Source: Amorphophallus konjac
Lineage: Eukaryota > Streptophyta > Magnoliopsida > Alismatales > Araceae
DNA: 64,000 bases
Direction: 5' to 3'
Assembly: GCA_022559845.1 (NCBI GenBank)
Contig: CM040124.1
Span: forward strand, 66,301,491-66,365,490
Shown here: in pieces, positions 1 to 9,367 of the stretch
How the letters are laid out: each line of letters begins with the position of its first letter
How positions within the stretch are numbered: position 1 is the stretch's first letter
Translations under genes and position numbers: made by a program
Notes under the pieces: model-generated
The model's database searches: none
The model's input: the letters and a program-made list of their open reading frames with translations, nothing else
Told to the model about the DNA's origin: nothing

Positions 1-620
1 GTCATTGTTGTATTCTCGTCCTTCTCGTTCATGCATGGGGCTCTCAGTTCGTCGCTCGATTGGGTCGCTCACGGGATGAGAAACAGACGATTGATGCTAG
101 GGAATTGTTCCCGAGATCAAGAGGATCAAAATGCATATTTTTGTGCGGTGTTTGACCCACCAGCGAGCCTGAATCGATCTCATCTCCACGGCCACGGTCG
201 CCGCTCGTGCGCAGGGAGGACGTCCATTTCAGGCTTTGGATCCTTGACTGCTGGCGCCCATGAGGGCTGGCAGGAGCCCTAGATCGTTCTCCACCGCGTA
301 CGACGGGTCTGGTGGCGTGTGGTGGCCGGTGAGACGTCGCGACGGCGTGCTCCGACGGGAAGGGCGAACACGGTGCTCTCCTCTTCGCTGGCGTGATCTC
401 TGGCGGAAGGATCGACGTCGACGGCTGGGCGATGATCGGCGGGGTATGCGGTGGGCGGTGGGGGGGGGTCAGTTCGTGGCCGGCGGCGGGGCCTCCCCGA
501 GCCCTGCTCGGACGCGGTGGCGGCTAGGGTTTCACCCTAGCCGCCCCTACGTATAGGGCGGGAGGGGAGACCCACGCGGGTCCCTGCTAGGTCGGATCCG
601 ACCCGCGTCGGATCCGAACC
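1..620. other. GC-rich non-coding stretch, possible LTR leader remnant
   Basis: No coding region is supported: the open frames here are short and resemble no family I know. The stretch is GC-rich, unlike the AT-rich DNA after 621. A perfect hairpin with arms CGGCTAGGG/CCCTAGCCG lies at 521-543, and the word CGGATCCGA occurs twice (593-601 and 609-617). On the minus strand, CTATACG followed by AAACCCTAGCCGCC resembles the TATA and leader part of plant LTRs, so a minus-strand LTR running off the left edge is possible. This is inference only. Confidence 0.35.
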
Positions 621-1640
621 TGTTAAGCCCCCCCATTTTTTTTGAGTTTTTGCATTTTAAAGTGTTTAAAACGCGTATAAATCTCAGAAAAATCTTAAAA
701 AAATTCTGAAAAATATTTTAATGAGTTATAAAATTATTTTAGCAACTTATTAATTTATTTTTCATTATTTTTCCCTTGGTTAATTAGCTAATGGGAATTC
801 TAAAATGGTTTTAGGTATTTCCTATTATCTAATTAATTAAAGTTAATTACTATAAGAATGTGATTCTTATGAGGTTAATTAATGGGAAATTATCATGGAG
901 CCTATGCAGAGAATGTGAATGGCGGTGGTCTAAATTGTTTAGACTTATTTGTTTTAACTAAATTATCTAGTTGCATATTTCAAATGCACGATTTCAAAAT
1001 TAATTATTATATTTTGAAATTATCGTTATATCTCACTATAATTATATGATAATTACTGTAAGATGCATGTGATCTGTCTTGTGTGTGGATGAATGATCAT
1101 GGACTTAGAAATCATGTGATGATGCTCATTGTGGTGAATGGTTTATGTGATGTGATTATTGGGGCATGCGTGCCTCCTTCTCTCTCTCTTATTAATCTAG
1201 GTTGTACATTCTATCTCTCTCCTGTATTGTACTTCCCTTGACTGGTTCAAAGTTTCTTATTATTATCTGATATATATTTGTAGGCCTGCGTGCCTAAATT
1301 ATAAATTTACTTGTAATAATGAGAAGCAGATGAAGATTAAGAAGGAGACCGCTTGCGAGGACCTTGAGAGATTCTTCACATCCAGTGGGAGCATTGGATG
1401 CTCCAAGTTTTTTCTGTTTGCCATGATTGTGTGCATTACGAACTGACTCTGGTAATGTGTTTTAGGATCTTAATGTCCATGATCATCCATTGGTATTAAT
1501 ACATATATATGATATATGTGGATGTGCTACTTATTACATATATATATATTTGGAGTATATACGATACTCCAAATTCTTATATGTATGTAGCACCTATATT
1601 AATGAGACCAAAATTTTAATCAAAAATACCCCACTCTAAT
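621..1640. other. AT-rich non-coding DNA, possible LTR start at 621
   Basis: No gene is visible. Composition changes sharply at 621, where TGTTAAGCCCCCCC is followed by an AT-rich run with many AAAATTCT-like words. A C-rich head followed by AT-rich DNA is typical of long chromovirus LTRs, so 621 may be the 5' end of one in plus orientation, but no matching end, TSD or second copy is present. The right limit is arbitrary. Confidence 0.3.
1524..1593. repeat. Imperfect 70-bp hairpin
   Basis: GTGCTAC at 1524-1530 pairs with GTAGCAC at 1587-1593, and TTTGGAGTAT pairs with ATACTCCAAA around the centre. The arms are about 33 bp with AT-rich mismatches. It could be a tiny foldback element or a chance AT-rich palindrome; no flanking duplication was recognised. 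Confidence 0.5.
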
Positions 1641-1728
1641 ATTAGGTTGTAAACGTGAGGCATTAAGAATGACCCATGTAGCCTTCCGTTGTTATAGTCT
1701 CAGTGAGCTGCTCTTAGACTGTGTGGAT

Positions 1729-2026
1729 TTGTTGTGCTGCCACAGGGCCCTCACAGTAAGGGGGCAAAGACTTAGATTAAGGCTTAGGCTGAACCCTGTG
1801 ATGGGTACCGACATGGCTTTGTTGTGCTGCCACAAGAGTCATGTCTTGAACCCACTCTCATAACGTAACAACGGGTCTAACCTAACCAGACTTTGTGATT
1901 TATTGTGCTGCCACAAGGTCACAAGTACTCTGGAGGCTAAATATACCAGAAGTTGCAAGGAGTTGCAATTGACAAGAGTTGCCTACCCATTAAGTATGTG
2001 GTGGTTTGTTGTGCTGCCACAAGGCC
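1729..2026 (+). repeat. Four copies of a hairpin motif in the F gag leader
   Basis: The 13-nt core TTGTGCTGCCACA occurs four times, with its TGTGCTG part starting near 1733, 1823, 1904 and 2010. Each copy is a mini-palindrome (TTGTG, loop CTGC, CACAA; the first has CACAG) set in a similar TTTGTTGTG...AAGGCC context. Sequence between copies is not obviously repeated. They sit within 500 nt upstream of the gag ATG at 2223, in the region of the genomic RNA where packaging or dimerisation signals are usually found. That function is inference. Confidence 0.75.
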
Positions 2027-2222
2027 ATTACCATAATGTTAATGGGATTCTGGTCCCACTAGGATACAGCTGGAGTATCCCATCTTTGCACAATGAGGGT
2101 TGTGTAAATTCGTCAAAAATTAGTGGGAGTTATAAAATTAGGATTAAAGACCATATCTTAATTTTAATTAATGAATATCTGCATGTTATCAAATTATTAG
2201 AAATCTTCTCTTGTAGACTTCA

Positions 2223-2930
2223 ATGGCGAATCACCCGTTACGCGGCATACTTAATGCCAATAAGCTTACTGGTCCAAACTATAGTGACTGGCTCAGGAAC
2301 TTGAGAATTGTTCTTACTACTGAGAAGATAGCCTATGTTCTTGATCGACATGTACCTCCTCTTCCTGCCGACGATGCTGAAGAGGGAGAGATCATTGCTT
2401 ATAAGAAGCATAAGGATGATGCCACGCTTGTCCAATGCTATATGTTTGCCTCTATGACAAATGAGTTACAAAGGCAACTTGAAAAGATGGATGTTAGATC
2501 CATTCTGTTTCACCTTGAGGAGCTCTTTGGAGCTCAAAGTCGAACAGAAAGATATGAGATATCTAAAAATTTGTTCGAGGCAAGAATGTCTGAGGGAACA
2601 TTTCTGCAGACACATGTTCTCAAGATGATCGAGTGGATCGAAAGGTTGGCAGAATTGGGTTTTGACATGAATAAGGACCTTTGTGTTGATTTGATTATGT
2701 GATCTCTCCCTAGTTCATTTTCCCAATTCATTGTCAATTTCAACATGAACAAAATAGAATGCTCTCTGGTAGAGCTTCTAAACATGTTGAAGATTACTGT
2801 GAGCACCAAGAACAATGGGAAAGCTCCTGTGATGTTTATTGGTAAGACCAAAAAGAAGAGGAAATTTCAGCAGGCCTTTAAGAAAGGTAAGTCAAAGACA
2901 TGTAAAGGCTGCAAGGAAAGAAGAGGCTAG
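2223..2930 (+). pseudogene. gag: F gag, capsid-like region (broken)
   Basis: This encodes the structural Gag protein of a copia element, which forms the cytoplasmic virus-like particle. The ATG at 2223 follows a leader and starts a classic copia Gag N-terminus with LTGPNYSDWLRNLRIVL (about residues 18-34), matching the conserved L-x-G-x-NY-x-W core of plant copia Gag. The frame stops at a TGA at 2700-2702, just where Gag normally continues. Downstream, the same frame reopens from 2703 with SLPSSFSQF and runs through a basic tract to a TAG at 2928-2930. The zinc knuckle is in a different frame (see next entry), so there is also a frameshift near 2840-2930. Confidence 0.88.
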
Positions 2931-3309
2931 CAAGGACAAGGGCCAGTGCTTCCATTGCCATAAGGATGGCCATTGGAAGAGGAACTGTAAGTTGTACCTT
3001 GCAGAGAAAGCAAAGCAGAAGCTTGGAGAAGCTTCAGGTACCGTCATGATTGACCTAAACTTGTCATATAGATCCACATCATGGGTATTAGATACTGGAT
3101 GTGCATCTCATATCTGCAATGACTTGCAGGTTCTGACAAGAAGTACGCGGCTGAACAAAGGAGAGGTTGATCTACGACTGGGAAATGGAGCAAGAGTTGT
3201 TACACTTGCTATCGGGAGTGTAAACCTCAAGCTTTCTTCAGGAGGTACATTAGAGTTAACAGACTATATTAGAGTTAACAGACTGTTATTATGTCCCTTC
3301 TATAATTAA
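2839..3309 (+). pseudogene. F zinc knuckle and aspartic protease (broken)
   Basis: This frame carries one CCHC zinc knuckle, CFHCHKDGHWKRNC, which binds RNA in copia Gag, followed after about 60 residues by WVLDTGCASHIC, the copia aspartic-protease active-site region (D-T-G here, where D-S-G is more usual). The protease matures Gag-Pol. The frame ends at a stop at 3307-3309, before the protease domain is complete. A short duplication of the sequence ATTAGAGTTAACAGACT near 3250-3285 disrupts the reading frame here and may be the lesion that killed it. Confidence 0.85.
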
Positions 3310-4076
3310 GAACATTGTTTCCATTTCCTGCTTAAATAAATGTGGATTTATTGTAAGCTTTGGGAATAAAACTTCTTCTTTATTATTAAATGGTGAATTG
3401 TTTGCCAATGAGAGCTTAATCAATGATTTGTGTTTACTAGATGTGGATACTCCTGTTATGTGTGTGGATGGACCTCTTAAGAAGAAGAGGAATGATGTGA
3501 ATAAAGCATACCTTTGGCATTGTAAGCTTGGTCATATTAGTGAGAAAAGATTGCAAAGGTTGTGTAAAGATGGATATGTTGATCCATTTGATTATGAATC
3601 GTTTACAACCTGTGAATCTTGCCTCATGGGAAAAATGACTAACTCTCCATTTACTGGACATAGAGAGAGAGCTGGTGAGTTGTTAGAACTCATACATTTT
3701 GATGTATGTGGACCCATGTCCACCCAAGCCAAAGGGGGTTACTCATACTTCATTACTTTCACTGATGATTTCTCTAGGTACGGATATGTGTACTTAATGA
3801 AGTACAAATCTGAAGCCTTTAAGAAATTTGTGGAGTTCAAGAATGAAGTGGAGAAATAAACAGGAAAGAGTATTAAAACTCTTTGATCTGATCGAGGAGG
3901 AGAATACTTGAGTACAGAATTCACACAATACTTAAAAGATAATGGTATATTATCTCAATGGACTCCTCCTTACACACCTCAGCTGAATGGTGTGGCTGAA
4001 AGAAGGAATCGTACCTTATTAGATATGGTACGATCCATGATGTGCTTTGCTAGATTGCCCTTGTCGCTCTAGGGCT
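3310..4076 (+). pseudogene. F integrase, N-terminal part, interrupted by CACTA G
   Basis: Integrase inserts the element cDNA into the nuclear genome. After a frame change near 3310-3400, the GAG-pre-integrase zinc-binding region reads WHCKLGHISEKRLQRL...CESCLMGK (H-x3-H and C-x2-C), followed by the catalytic core start with HFDVCGPM and TFTDDFSRYGYVYL. A stop at 3857-3859 and another in KTL-stop-SDRGGEY interrupt it. The last catalytic segment, NGVAERRNRTLL, is at about 3980-4025. At 4070-4072 a tryptophan position of the family is a TAG stop, and the CACTA element begins at 4077, after its first TSD copy at 4074-4076. Confidence 0.88.
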
Positions 4077-4089
4077 CACTACAAGAAAA

Positions 4090-4985
4090 GACGGTATTAG
4101 ATAAGAAAATTTTCGACGGATTTATTTCCGTCGGGATAGGAGTCATAATTTTTGACGGATTAAATTCTGTCAAAAATTGCATCGATATTTTTGATAGAAA
4201 AGTATATGTCAGAAAATCTGTCGGAGTTACCGATGGGTATTTAGATAGAAACTTTTCGTCGGAACATTTACGTCTGAATTTATTGACTGATAAAAATACC
4301 GTCGAAATACCGTCGGAACTTCGGACCACATTTTCGACAGAAACACTTCCGTCGGAAATCCAATTTGTCAGCCCGATAAGCTATTTTTTGATATTTTTCA
4401 CTTTTCAACTTTCCGACGGACAAAAATTCCGTCGGAAACACCATCGGAAACCTATTTTTCACCCTTGTTCGTTATTTGTCACCCTTGTTCGTTATTTATC
4501 ACCATTATCCGTTATTTGTCACCCTTACAACTTTTCGACGGATAACTGTGTCGTCGGAAATACCGTCGGTACTAAATATTTGTCCCTAAACTTTTCGACG
4601 GATTAAATTTCCATCGGAAAAATCATCGTAAAGCTATTTTTCACCCTTGTTCGTTATTTGTCACCCTTAAAACTTTCCGACGGAAAAATGTTCCGTCGGA
4701 AAGTCCGTCGGTGATACACTCCATTTCAACTTTCCGACGGACTCCAATTCCATAGGAAAAACTATCGAAAACATATTTTTTACCCTTGTTCGTTATTTGT
4801 CACCCTTGTTCATTATGTGTCGCCATTGTTCGTTATTTGTCACCCTTACAACTTTCCGATGAAAAAATGTTCCGTCGGAAAGTCCGTTGGTGCTACACTA
4901 TTTTCAATATATTTGTCTATTTTCAACTTTCTGATGGAATATTGTAAAAGTTTCTAACGGAAATAAGTTCCGTCGGAAATCCATC
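4090..4985. repeat. Left subterminal repeats of CACTA G
   Basis: More than twenty copies of TTTCCGACGGA-like and TCCGTCGGAAA-like words appear in both orientations. Between 4450 and 4850 they are interspersed with a second word, CACCCTTGTTCGTTATTTGT, repeated about seven times. Subterminal clusters of this kind bind the CACTA-encoded DNA-binding protein in En/Spm; the binding role is known for the family and inferred here. Confidence 0.85.
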
Positions 4986-5394
4986 GAAAAAAACTGTACT
5001 TCCCGCCACGATCAAACCCTCCCCCCCGTAATCAAATCCTTCCCCCCCGATCTCCCTCTCACTCTCTATACACTTCGCCGATTCGCCCCCCACTCTCCCT
5101 CTCACTCTCTCTTTCGACTGTCTCCCTATCGAGGAGAGACCGCAGGTGCCATCCTTGCCATCACCGTTGGAGCCATCCTCATCATAGCTGCCAGTACTGC
5201 GCCGTCGCCGTCCTCACTCGTCATCCTCTCTAGTTTGGTAAGCCCCCTCCCTCTCTCTCCCTCTCTCTCTGTAACACTCTCCTTGCCCGTCGCGCCTCTA
5301 CCATCGCCATTGCTGCGTTTCCCTACCCTCTCTCTGTTGTTGTTGTTCTTTTTTTTTTTTGAGGTTGGGGATCATCAGGGGGTTCTAGACGATC
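4986..5394. other. Pyrimidine-rich interior of CACTA G
   Basis: Long CT-rich runs (for example near 5040-5130 and 5235-5345) and a T run near 5348-5360, with no coding potential. It may be the leader of an ancestral CACTA gene whose body is lost. Confidence 0.5.
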
Positions 5395-5865
5395 TGAGAC
5401 GGGGAGGTCGGTCTGGGAGGGGGAGGGGTTCTAGCATGGGGTTTTGAGGGAGGAGGGTTCAGGAGGGTCGGTGGGGGGGTCCTCCGGGAGTGGGGGGTTC
5501 AGGGAGGGGGGCTACGGGAGGGGGTCCGGTCCAAGGTGGGGGTTGCAGGCTAGGAGGGTGGGGGGGTCCAGAGGAGGGTTCAGGTGTGTAGGGGGCTGCT
5601 CTGGGAGTGGGGATTTCAGGGAGGGGGGCTCCGATAGTGGGTCTAGGGTGGGGGCTGCTGGCTAGGAGGGTGGGGGGGTTCCGGGGGGGGGGGAGTCTAG
5701 GGGAGAAGGGTTCAGGCAGGTCTGAGGGGGGGGGGGCTGCTCTAGGAGTGGGGGGGTTCAGAGAGGGGGGATCCGACAGGGGGTCTGGGCCGGGGGCTGA
5801 TCACTGGGAGGGTGGGGGGGTCCGGGGGAGGAGAGTTCAAGCGGGTCTAGGGGGTTCAAAATGTA
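5395..5865 (+). repeat. G-run array inside CACTA G
   Basis: About 470 bp in which runs of four to eight G recur every 8-20 bp on the plus strand, arranged as roughly three degenerate units that each contain GAGTGGGG-like and TTCAGGGAGGGGGGCT-like words near 5490, 5602 and 5745. Open frames across it are glycine/arginine-rich artefacts of the G runs. Confidence 0.8.
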
Positions 5866-6580
5866 AAATACTGGCTTGATTGGAGTGCCGATCGTTCCAA
5901 CATGACTTGGGAGGTAGAAGTGACTTGTGAGAGCTGACTGAATCCAAAATGGATATCTGATTTGAGCCCGATGCTCAGAAGTGCATTCTTCAAATGCACT
6001 TAGTTTAAAATCAAAGAAGTTAGGTTCGGGGGTCCAAAATTTAAAATATCAGTCTGATTGGCATGCTGATCGTTCGAATACAACCTGGGAGATAAAAGTG
6101 ACTTGTGAAAGCTGACGGAATTTAAATCGGATACCTGGTTTGACCCCAGTGCTTAGAAGTGCATTTTTCAATTGCACTTAGTTTAAAATTAAAGAAGTTG
6201 GGTTCGGGGGTCCAAAATCTAAAATATCGGTCTGATCGGCACGCCGATTGTTCCAACATGACCTGGGAGGTAAAAGTGACTTGTGAAAGCTGATGGAATG
6301 CAAATCGGATACCTAGTTTGAGTCTGATGCTCAGAAGTGTATTTTTCAAATGCACTTAGTTTAAAATTAAAGAAGTTGGATTCGGGGGTCCAAAATCTAA
6401 AATATCAGTCTGATCGGCATGCCGATCGTTCCAACATGACCTGGGAGGTAGAAGCGACTTGTGACAGTTGACGGAATCAAAAATTGGATGCCCAGTTTGA
6501 GCCCGGTGCTCAGAAGTGCATTCTTAAAATGCACTTAGTTTAAAAATTAAAGAAGTTGAGTTCGAGGGTCCAAAATTTAT
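5850..6580 (+). repeat. 178-bp tandem repeat, four copies, in CACTA G
   Basis: Units start with a GGGGGTCCAAAAT word at about 6029, 6206 and 6385, with partial units at each end (near 5850 and 6563). Each unit contains GATCGGCA..GCCGATCGTTC, CATGACCTGGGAGGTA and AGAAGTGCATT...AATGCACTTAG; the last pair is itself an inverted repeat. The units differ by scattered substitutions. No coding potential. Confidence 0.85.
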
Positions 6581-6884
6581 CTGATTTGAATTTATATAAT
6601 CAAATAAAATATTTAATTTATCTGCTCAATATTTTTTTATTTATGAATGCATATTTAATGTTATTATTTTTTCATATATGATCCTCTAGCGAGTGGCAAT
6701 GAGAGGATGAGCATATAGAGGATGCGGAGGATATTTTTTGATTTTTTATTATTATAAAATTAAAAATTATTATTGTGTTTCGTTTCTTCTTTGTCCTTTG
6801 TTTTGTTCGCGATGTATAGATTTTATGTTTTTTTATTTAAACAGGTTTTTATATAAATTTTATGTATTAAAAAAACTAAAATAC
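6581..6884. other. AT-rich interior of CACTA G
   Basis: AT-rich spacer between the tandem array and the right subterminal repeats. A short open frame exists but shows no recognisable domain; nothing else seen. Confidence 0.5.
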
Positions 6885-7285
6885 ATTTTCCAACGGATTT
6901 GTCGAAAAATGCCGACGAAATAACCGACGAAATATTTTTTTTCATCGAAAATCCTATACCTAATCTCAGACGAAATTTTTGTCGTAAAATATTCCCTCGG
7001 AATTTTTCGACGGAATCTCAGACGGATAAGTGTCCGTCGAAAAAATGAAATTTCCCCAATTACCGACGGAATTTTCGTCTGCTACTTTTTCGTCGAAAAT
7101 TTATAGTTACCGTCGTAATTATCCGACGTATTTCCGACGGAACAATTTTCTGTCAGAAGTTTACGACAAGAAATATACGACGGACCGTTTCCGACGGATT
7201 CCCGACGGATGTCCGTCAAAAAAATGATTTCCGACGTATTTTTCGATGAATTTTCGATGGATATTGTCTATCGAAAATCTCGGCT
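6885..7285. repeat. Right subterminal repeats of CACTA G
   Basis: A second dense cluster of TTCCGACGGA/TCCGTCGGAA-like words in both orientations, mirroring the left end and stopping just before the terminal inverted repeat. Confidence 0.85.
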
Positions 7286-7297
7286 TTTCTTGTTGTG

Positions 7298-7823
7298 GCT
7301 ATGCCCTAGACATTGCTACTCACTTATTAAATAAAGTTCCTTCTAAGTCAGTGTCTTCCACTCCATATGAGATATGGAAAGGAAAGAAACCAAACCTTAA
7401 GAATGTTATGGTCAGTGGTTTCCCTGCCCATGTTAAGAAACACAATCCTGATAAACTGGCATCCAAGACTGAAAGATGCAGGTTTGTGGGATATCTTAAG
7501 GCAACTTATGGATATTATTTCTACTAGCCTAGCGATCAAAGAGTATTTGTAGCTAAGCGAGCTGTGTTCCTAGAGGAAGAGTATATCCTTGAAGGAAACA
7601 GTGAGAGTATGGTAGCACTTAAAGAAGTTCTAGAACCACAAACTGAAGCTGCATCGTCTCAAGTATGAGTTCAGGATGGCACACGGATTGTGCGTTGGTC
7701 TGGCTGTTTACCTGTCCAACTAGATAGATATGTGGGACATATCTCTGATGGTGGGGACAAGGCACACTATGATGAGGAAGATGATCCTAAGACCTATGAG
7801 GAGGTAATAAGGGGTATTGACTC
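7298..7823 (+). pseudogene. F integrase C-terminal part and RT linker
   Basis: The integrase frame resumes in register immediately after the CACTA element once one GCT copy is discounted, which confirms the insertion site. It reads GYALDIATHLLNKVPSKSV and TPYEIWKGKKPNLKN, the conserved C-terminal copia integrase region. Stops follow at 7525-7527, near 7665 and near 7824. The stretch from 7528 to 7820 is recognisable as the acidic linker between integrase and RT. Confidence 0.88.
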
Positions 7824-9353
7824 TTGAAGATGGCAAGAGGTCATGAAATCGGAGATGGTTACTCTAGCCAAGTTTGGAACTTGGTAGATCCACCTGAGGG
7901 TATAGTACCCATAGGATGCAAGTGGATCTTTAAAAGAAAAATTGGAGCAGATAGAATGGTTGATACCTACAAGGCTAGGTTGGTTGCGAAGGGATATCGT
8001 CAAAGACAAGGAGTTGACTATGACGAGACCTTCTCACTAGTTGTCATGACTAAGTCCATCAGGATTTTACTTGCCATCGCGGCGTACCAAGATTATGAGA
8101 TCTGGCTGATGGATGTGAAGATCGCTTTCCTCAATGGACACCTTGAGGAAGAGGTGTATATGATACAGCCAAATGGATTCATATCCAAGGAGCACCCAGA
8201 TAAGGTATGCAGGTTGCTGAGATCCATTTATGGATTGAAGCAAGCATCCCGTAGTTGAAATTTAAGATTTGATGAAGCCATCAAGTCTTATGACTTCGTT
8301 AAGAACGAAGATGAGCCGTGTGTGTATAAGAAAATATGTGGCAGTGTAATCACCTTCTTGGTGCTATATGTCGATGACATACTACTCATTGGGAATGATG
8401 TAGACATGTTGTCATCAGTTAAAGCCTGACTGTCGAAGCACTTCTCCATGAAGGATTTAAGAGAAGCATCCTATGTATTGGGGATCATGATCTATAGAGA
8501 TAGATCAATTAGGATGCTAGGCTTGTCCCAATTAATATATATAGATTCCATCGTCAAAAGGTTTGGCATGGAAAACTCCAAGAGTGCTCTCATACCGATG
8601 AGACATGGAGTTTACCGCTCTAAAGAAATGTCCCTTATGACTCCTGAAGAGAGGGGGCGCAAGAGTAGAGTACCTTATGCTTCTGCCAAAGGGTCCGTCA
8701 TGTATGCCATGTTATGTACAAGGCCTGATGTTGCATATGCTCTAAGTGTTACGAGCAGGTTTCAAGTAGATCTACGTGAGCAACACTGGATAGCTGTGAA
8801 GTGTATCTTTAAGTGCTTGCGAAGGACAGAGGATATGTTTCTGGTTTATGGAGGAGAGGACTTAAAACGTCGAGGTTACACTGACTCAAGTTTTCAGTCC
8901 GATAAAGATGACAACAAGTCAACTTCAGGGTATGTGTTTACCTTGAATGGTGGGATAGTGAGTTGGAAAAGTTCCAAACAAGACACCACTGCTGATTCTA
9001 CGACCGAAGTTGAGCACATTGTTGTTGCTGAGGCGGCCAAAGAAGCGATTTTGATGAAGAAATTCATCAAAGATCTTGGAATTATCCCGAGCATCTCTGA
9101 TCCGGTCCCCTTGTTATGTGATAATAATGGGGCCATTGAACAAGCAAAGGAGCCGATGTCTCATCAAAAATCAAAGCACATTCTGTGGCGTTACCACCTG
9201 ATCAGAGATGTTATAGCTAGAGGAGATGTTGTAATTGATAGAGTATCTTCTAGTGATAACATTGCAGATCCACTAACTAAGCCGTTGACTCAAAGCATTT
9301 TTGAGCATCACCTAGGGCTGATGGGGATCAAGCATGTGGGTGATTGGCTTTAG
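7824..9353 (+). pseudogene. F reverse transcriptase and RNase H (broken by two stops)
   Basis: This copies the element RNA into cDNA. The frame opens with WNLVDPPEGIVPIGCKWIFK, then YKARLVAKGYRQRQGVDY and LMDVKIAFLNGHLEEEVYM, the conserved start of copia RT. A TGA at 8256-8258 replaces the tryptophan after QASRS, and a second TGA lies at 8427-8429. Between them the catalytic YVDD is intact at 8367-8378. From 8430 the frame runs open to 9353 through the RT thumb (GSVMYAMLCTRPDVAYAL) and RNase H (GYTDSSF, STSGYVFTLNGG, HILWRYHLIRD, NIADPLTKPL), ending at a TAG. Both stops fit single-base changes of TGG. Confidence 0.93.
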
Positions 9354-9354
9354 T

Positions 9355-9367
9355 GCAAGTGGGAGAT
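9355..9367 (+). other. Polypurine tract of element F
   Basis: CAAGTGGGAGATT lies directly before the LTR start TGATAGAAATG. Plant copia elements typically have AAGTGGGAGATTGTT here; it primes plus-strand DNA synthesis. Confidence 0.85.

Larger units (their letters stand above)
4077..7297 (+). mobile_element. Element G: non-autonomous CACTA (En/Spm) transposon
   Basis: It begins CACTACAAGAAAAG and ends with TTTTCTTGTTGTG, so the terminal inverted repeats match over about 13 bp with one mismatch (CACTACAAGAAAA against CACAACAAGAAAA). A 3-bp TSD, GCT, flanks it at 4074-4076 and 7298-7300, the length CACTA elements make. Both subterminal regions carry many copies of a TTCCGACGGA/TCCGTCGGAA word in both orientations, the typical transposase-binding repeats. 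The 3221-bp interior has no transposase; it holds a pyrimidine tract, a G-rich array and a 178-bp tandem repeat. It would need a transposase supplied in trans. Confidence 0.93.

Noticed and set aside
260..556. 98-codon Arg/Gly/Trp-rich frame as a host gene exon
   Set aside because: GC-driven composition, no recognisable domain, and a hairpin-containing leader-like sequence at its end.
5235..5879. Gly/Arg-rich open frames in CACTA G
   Set aside because: They are translations of G runs in the repeat array, with no start context or homology.
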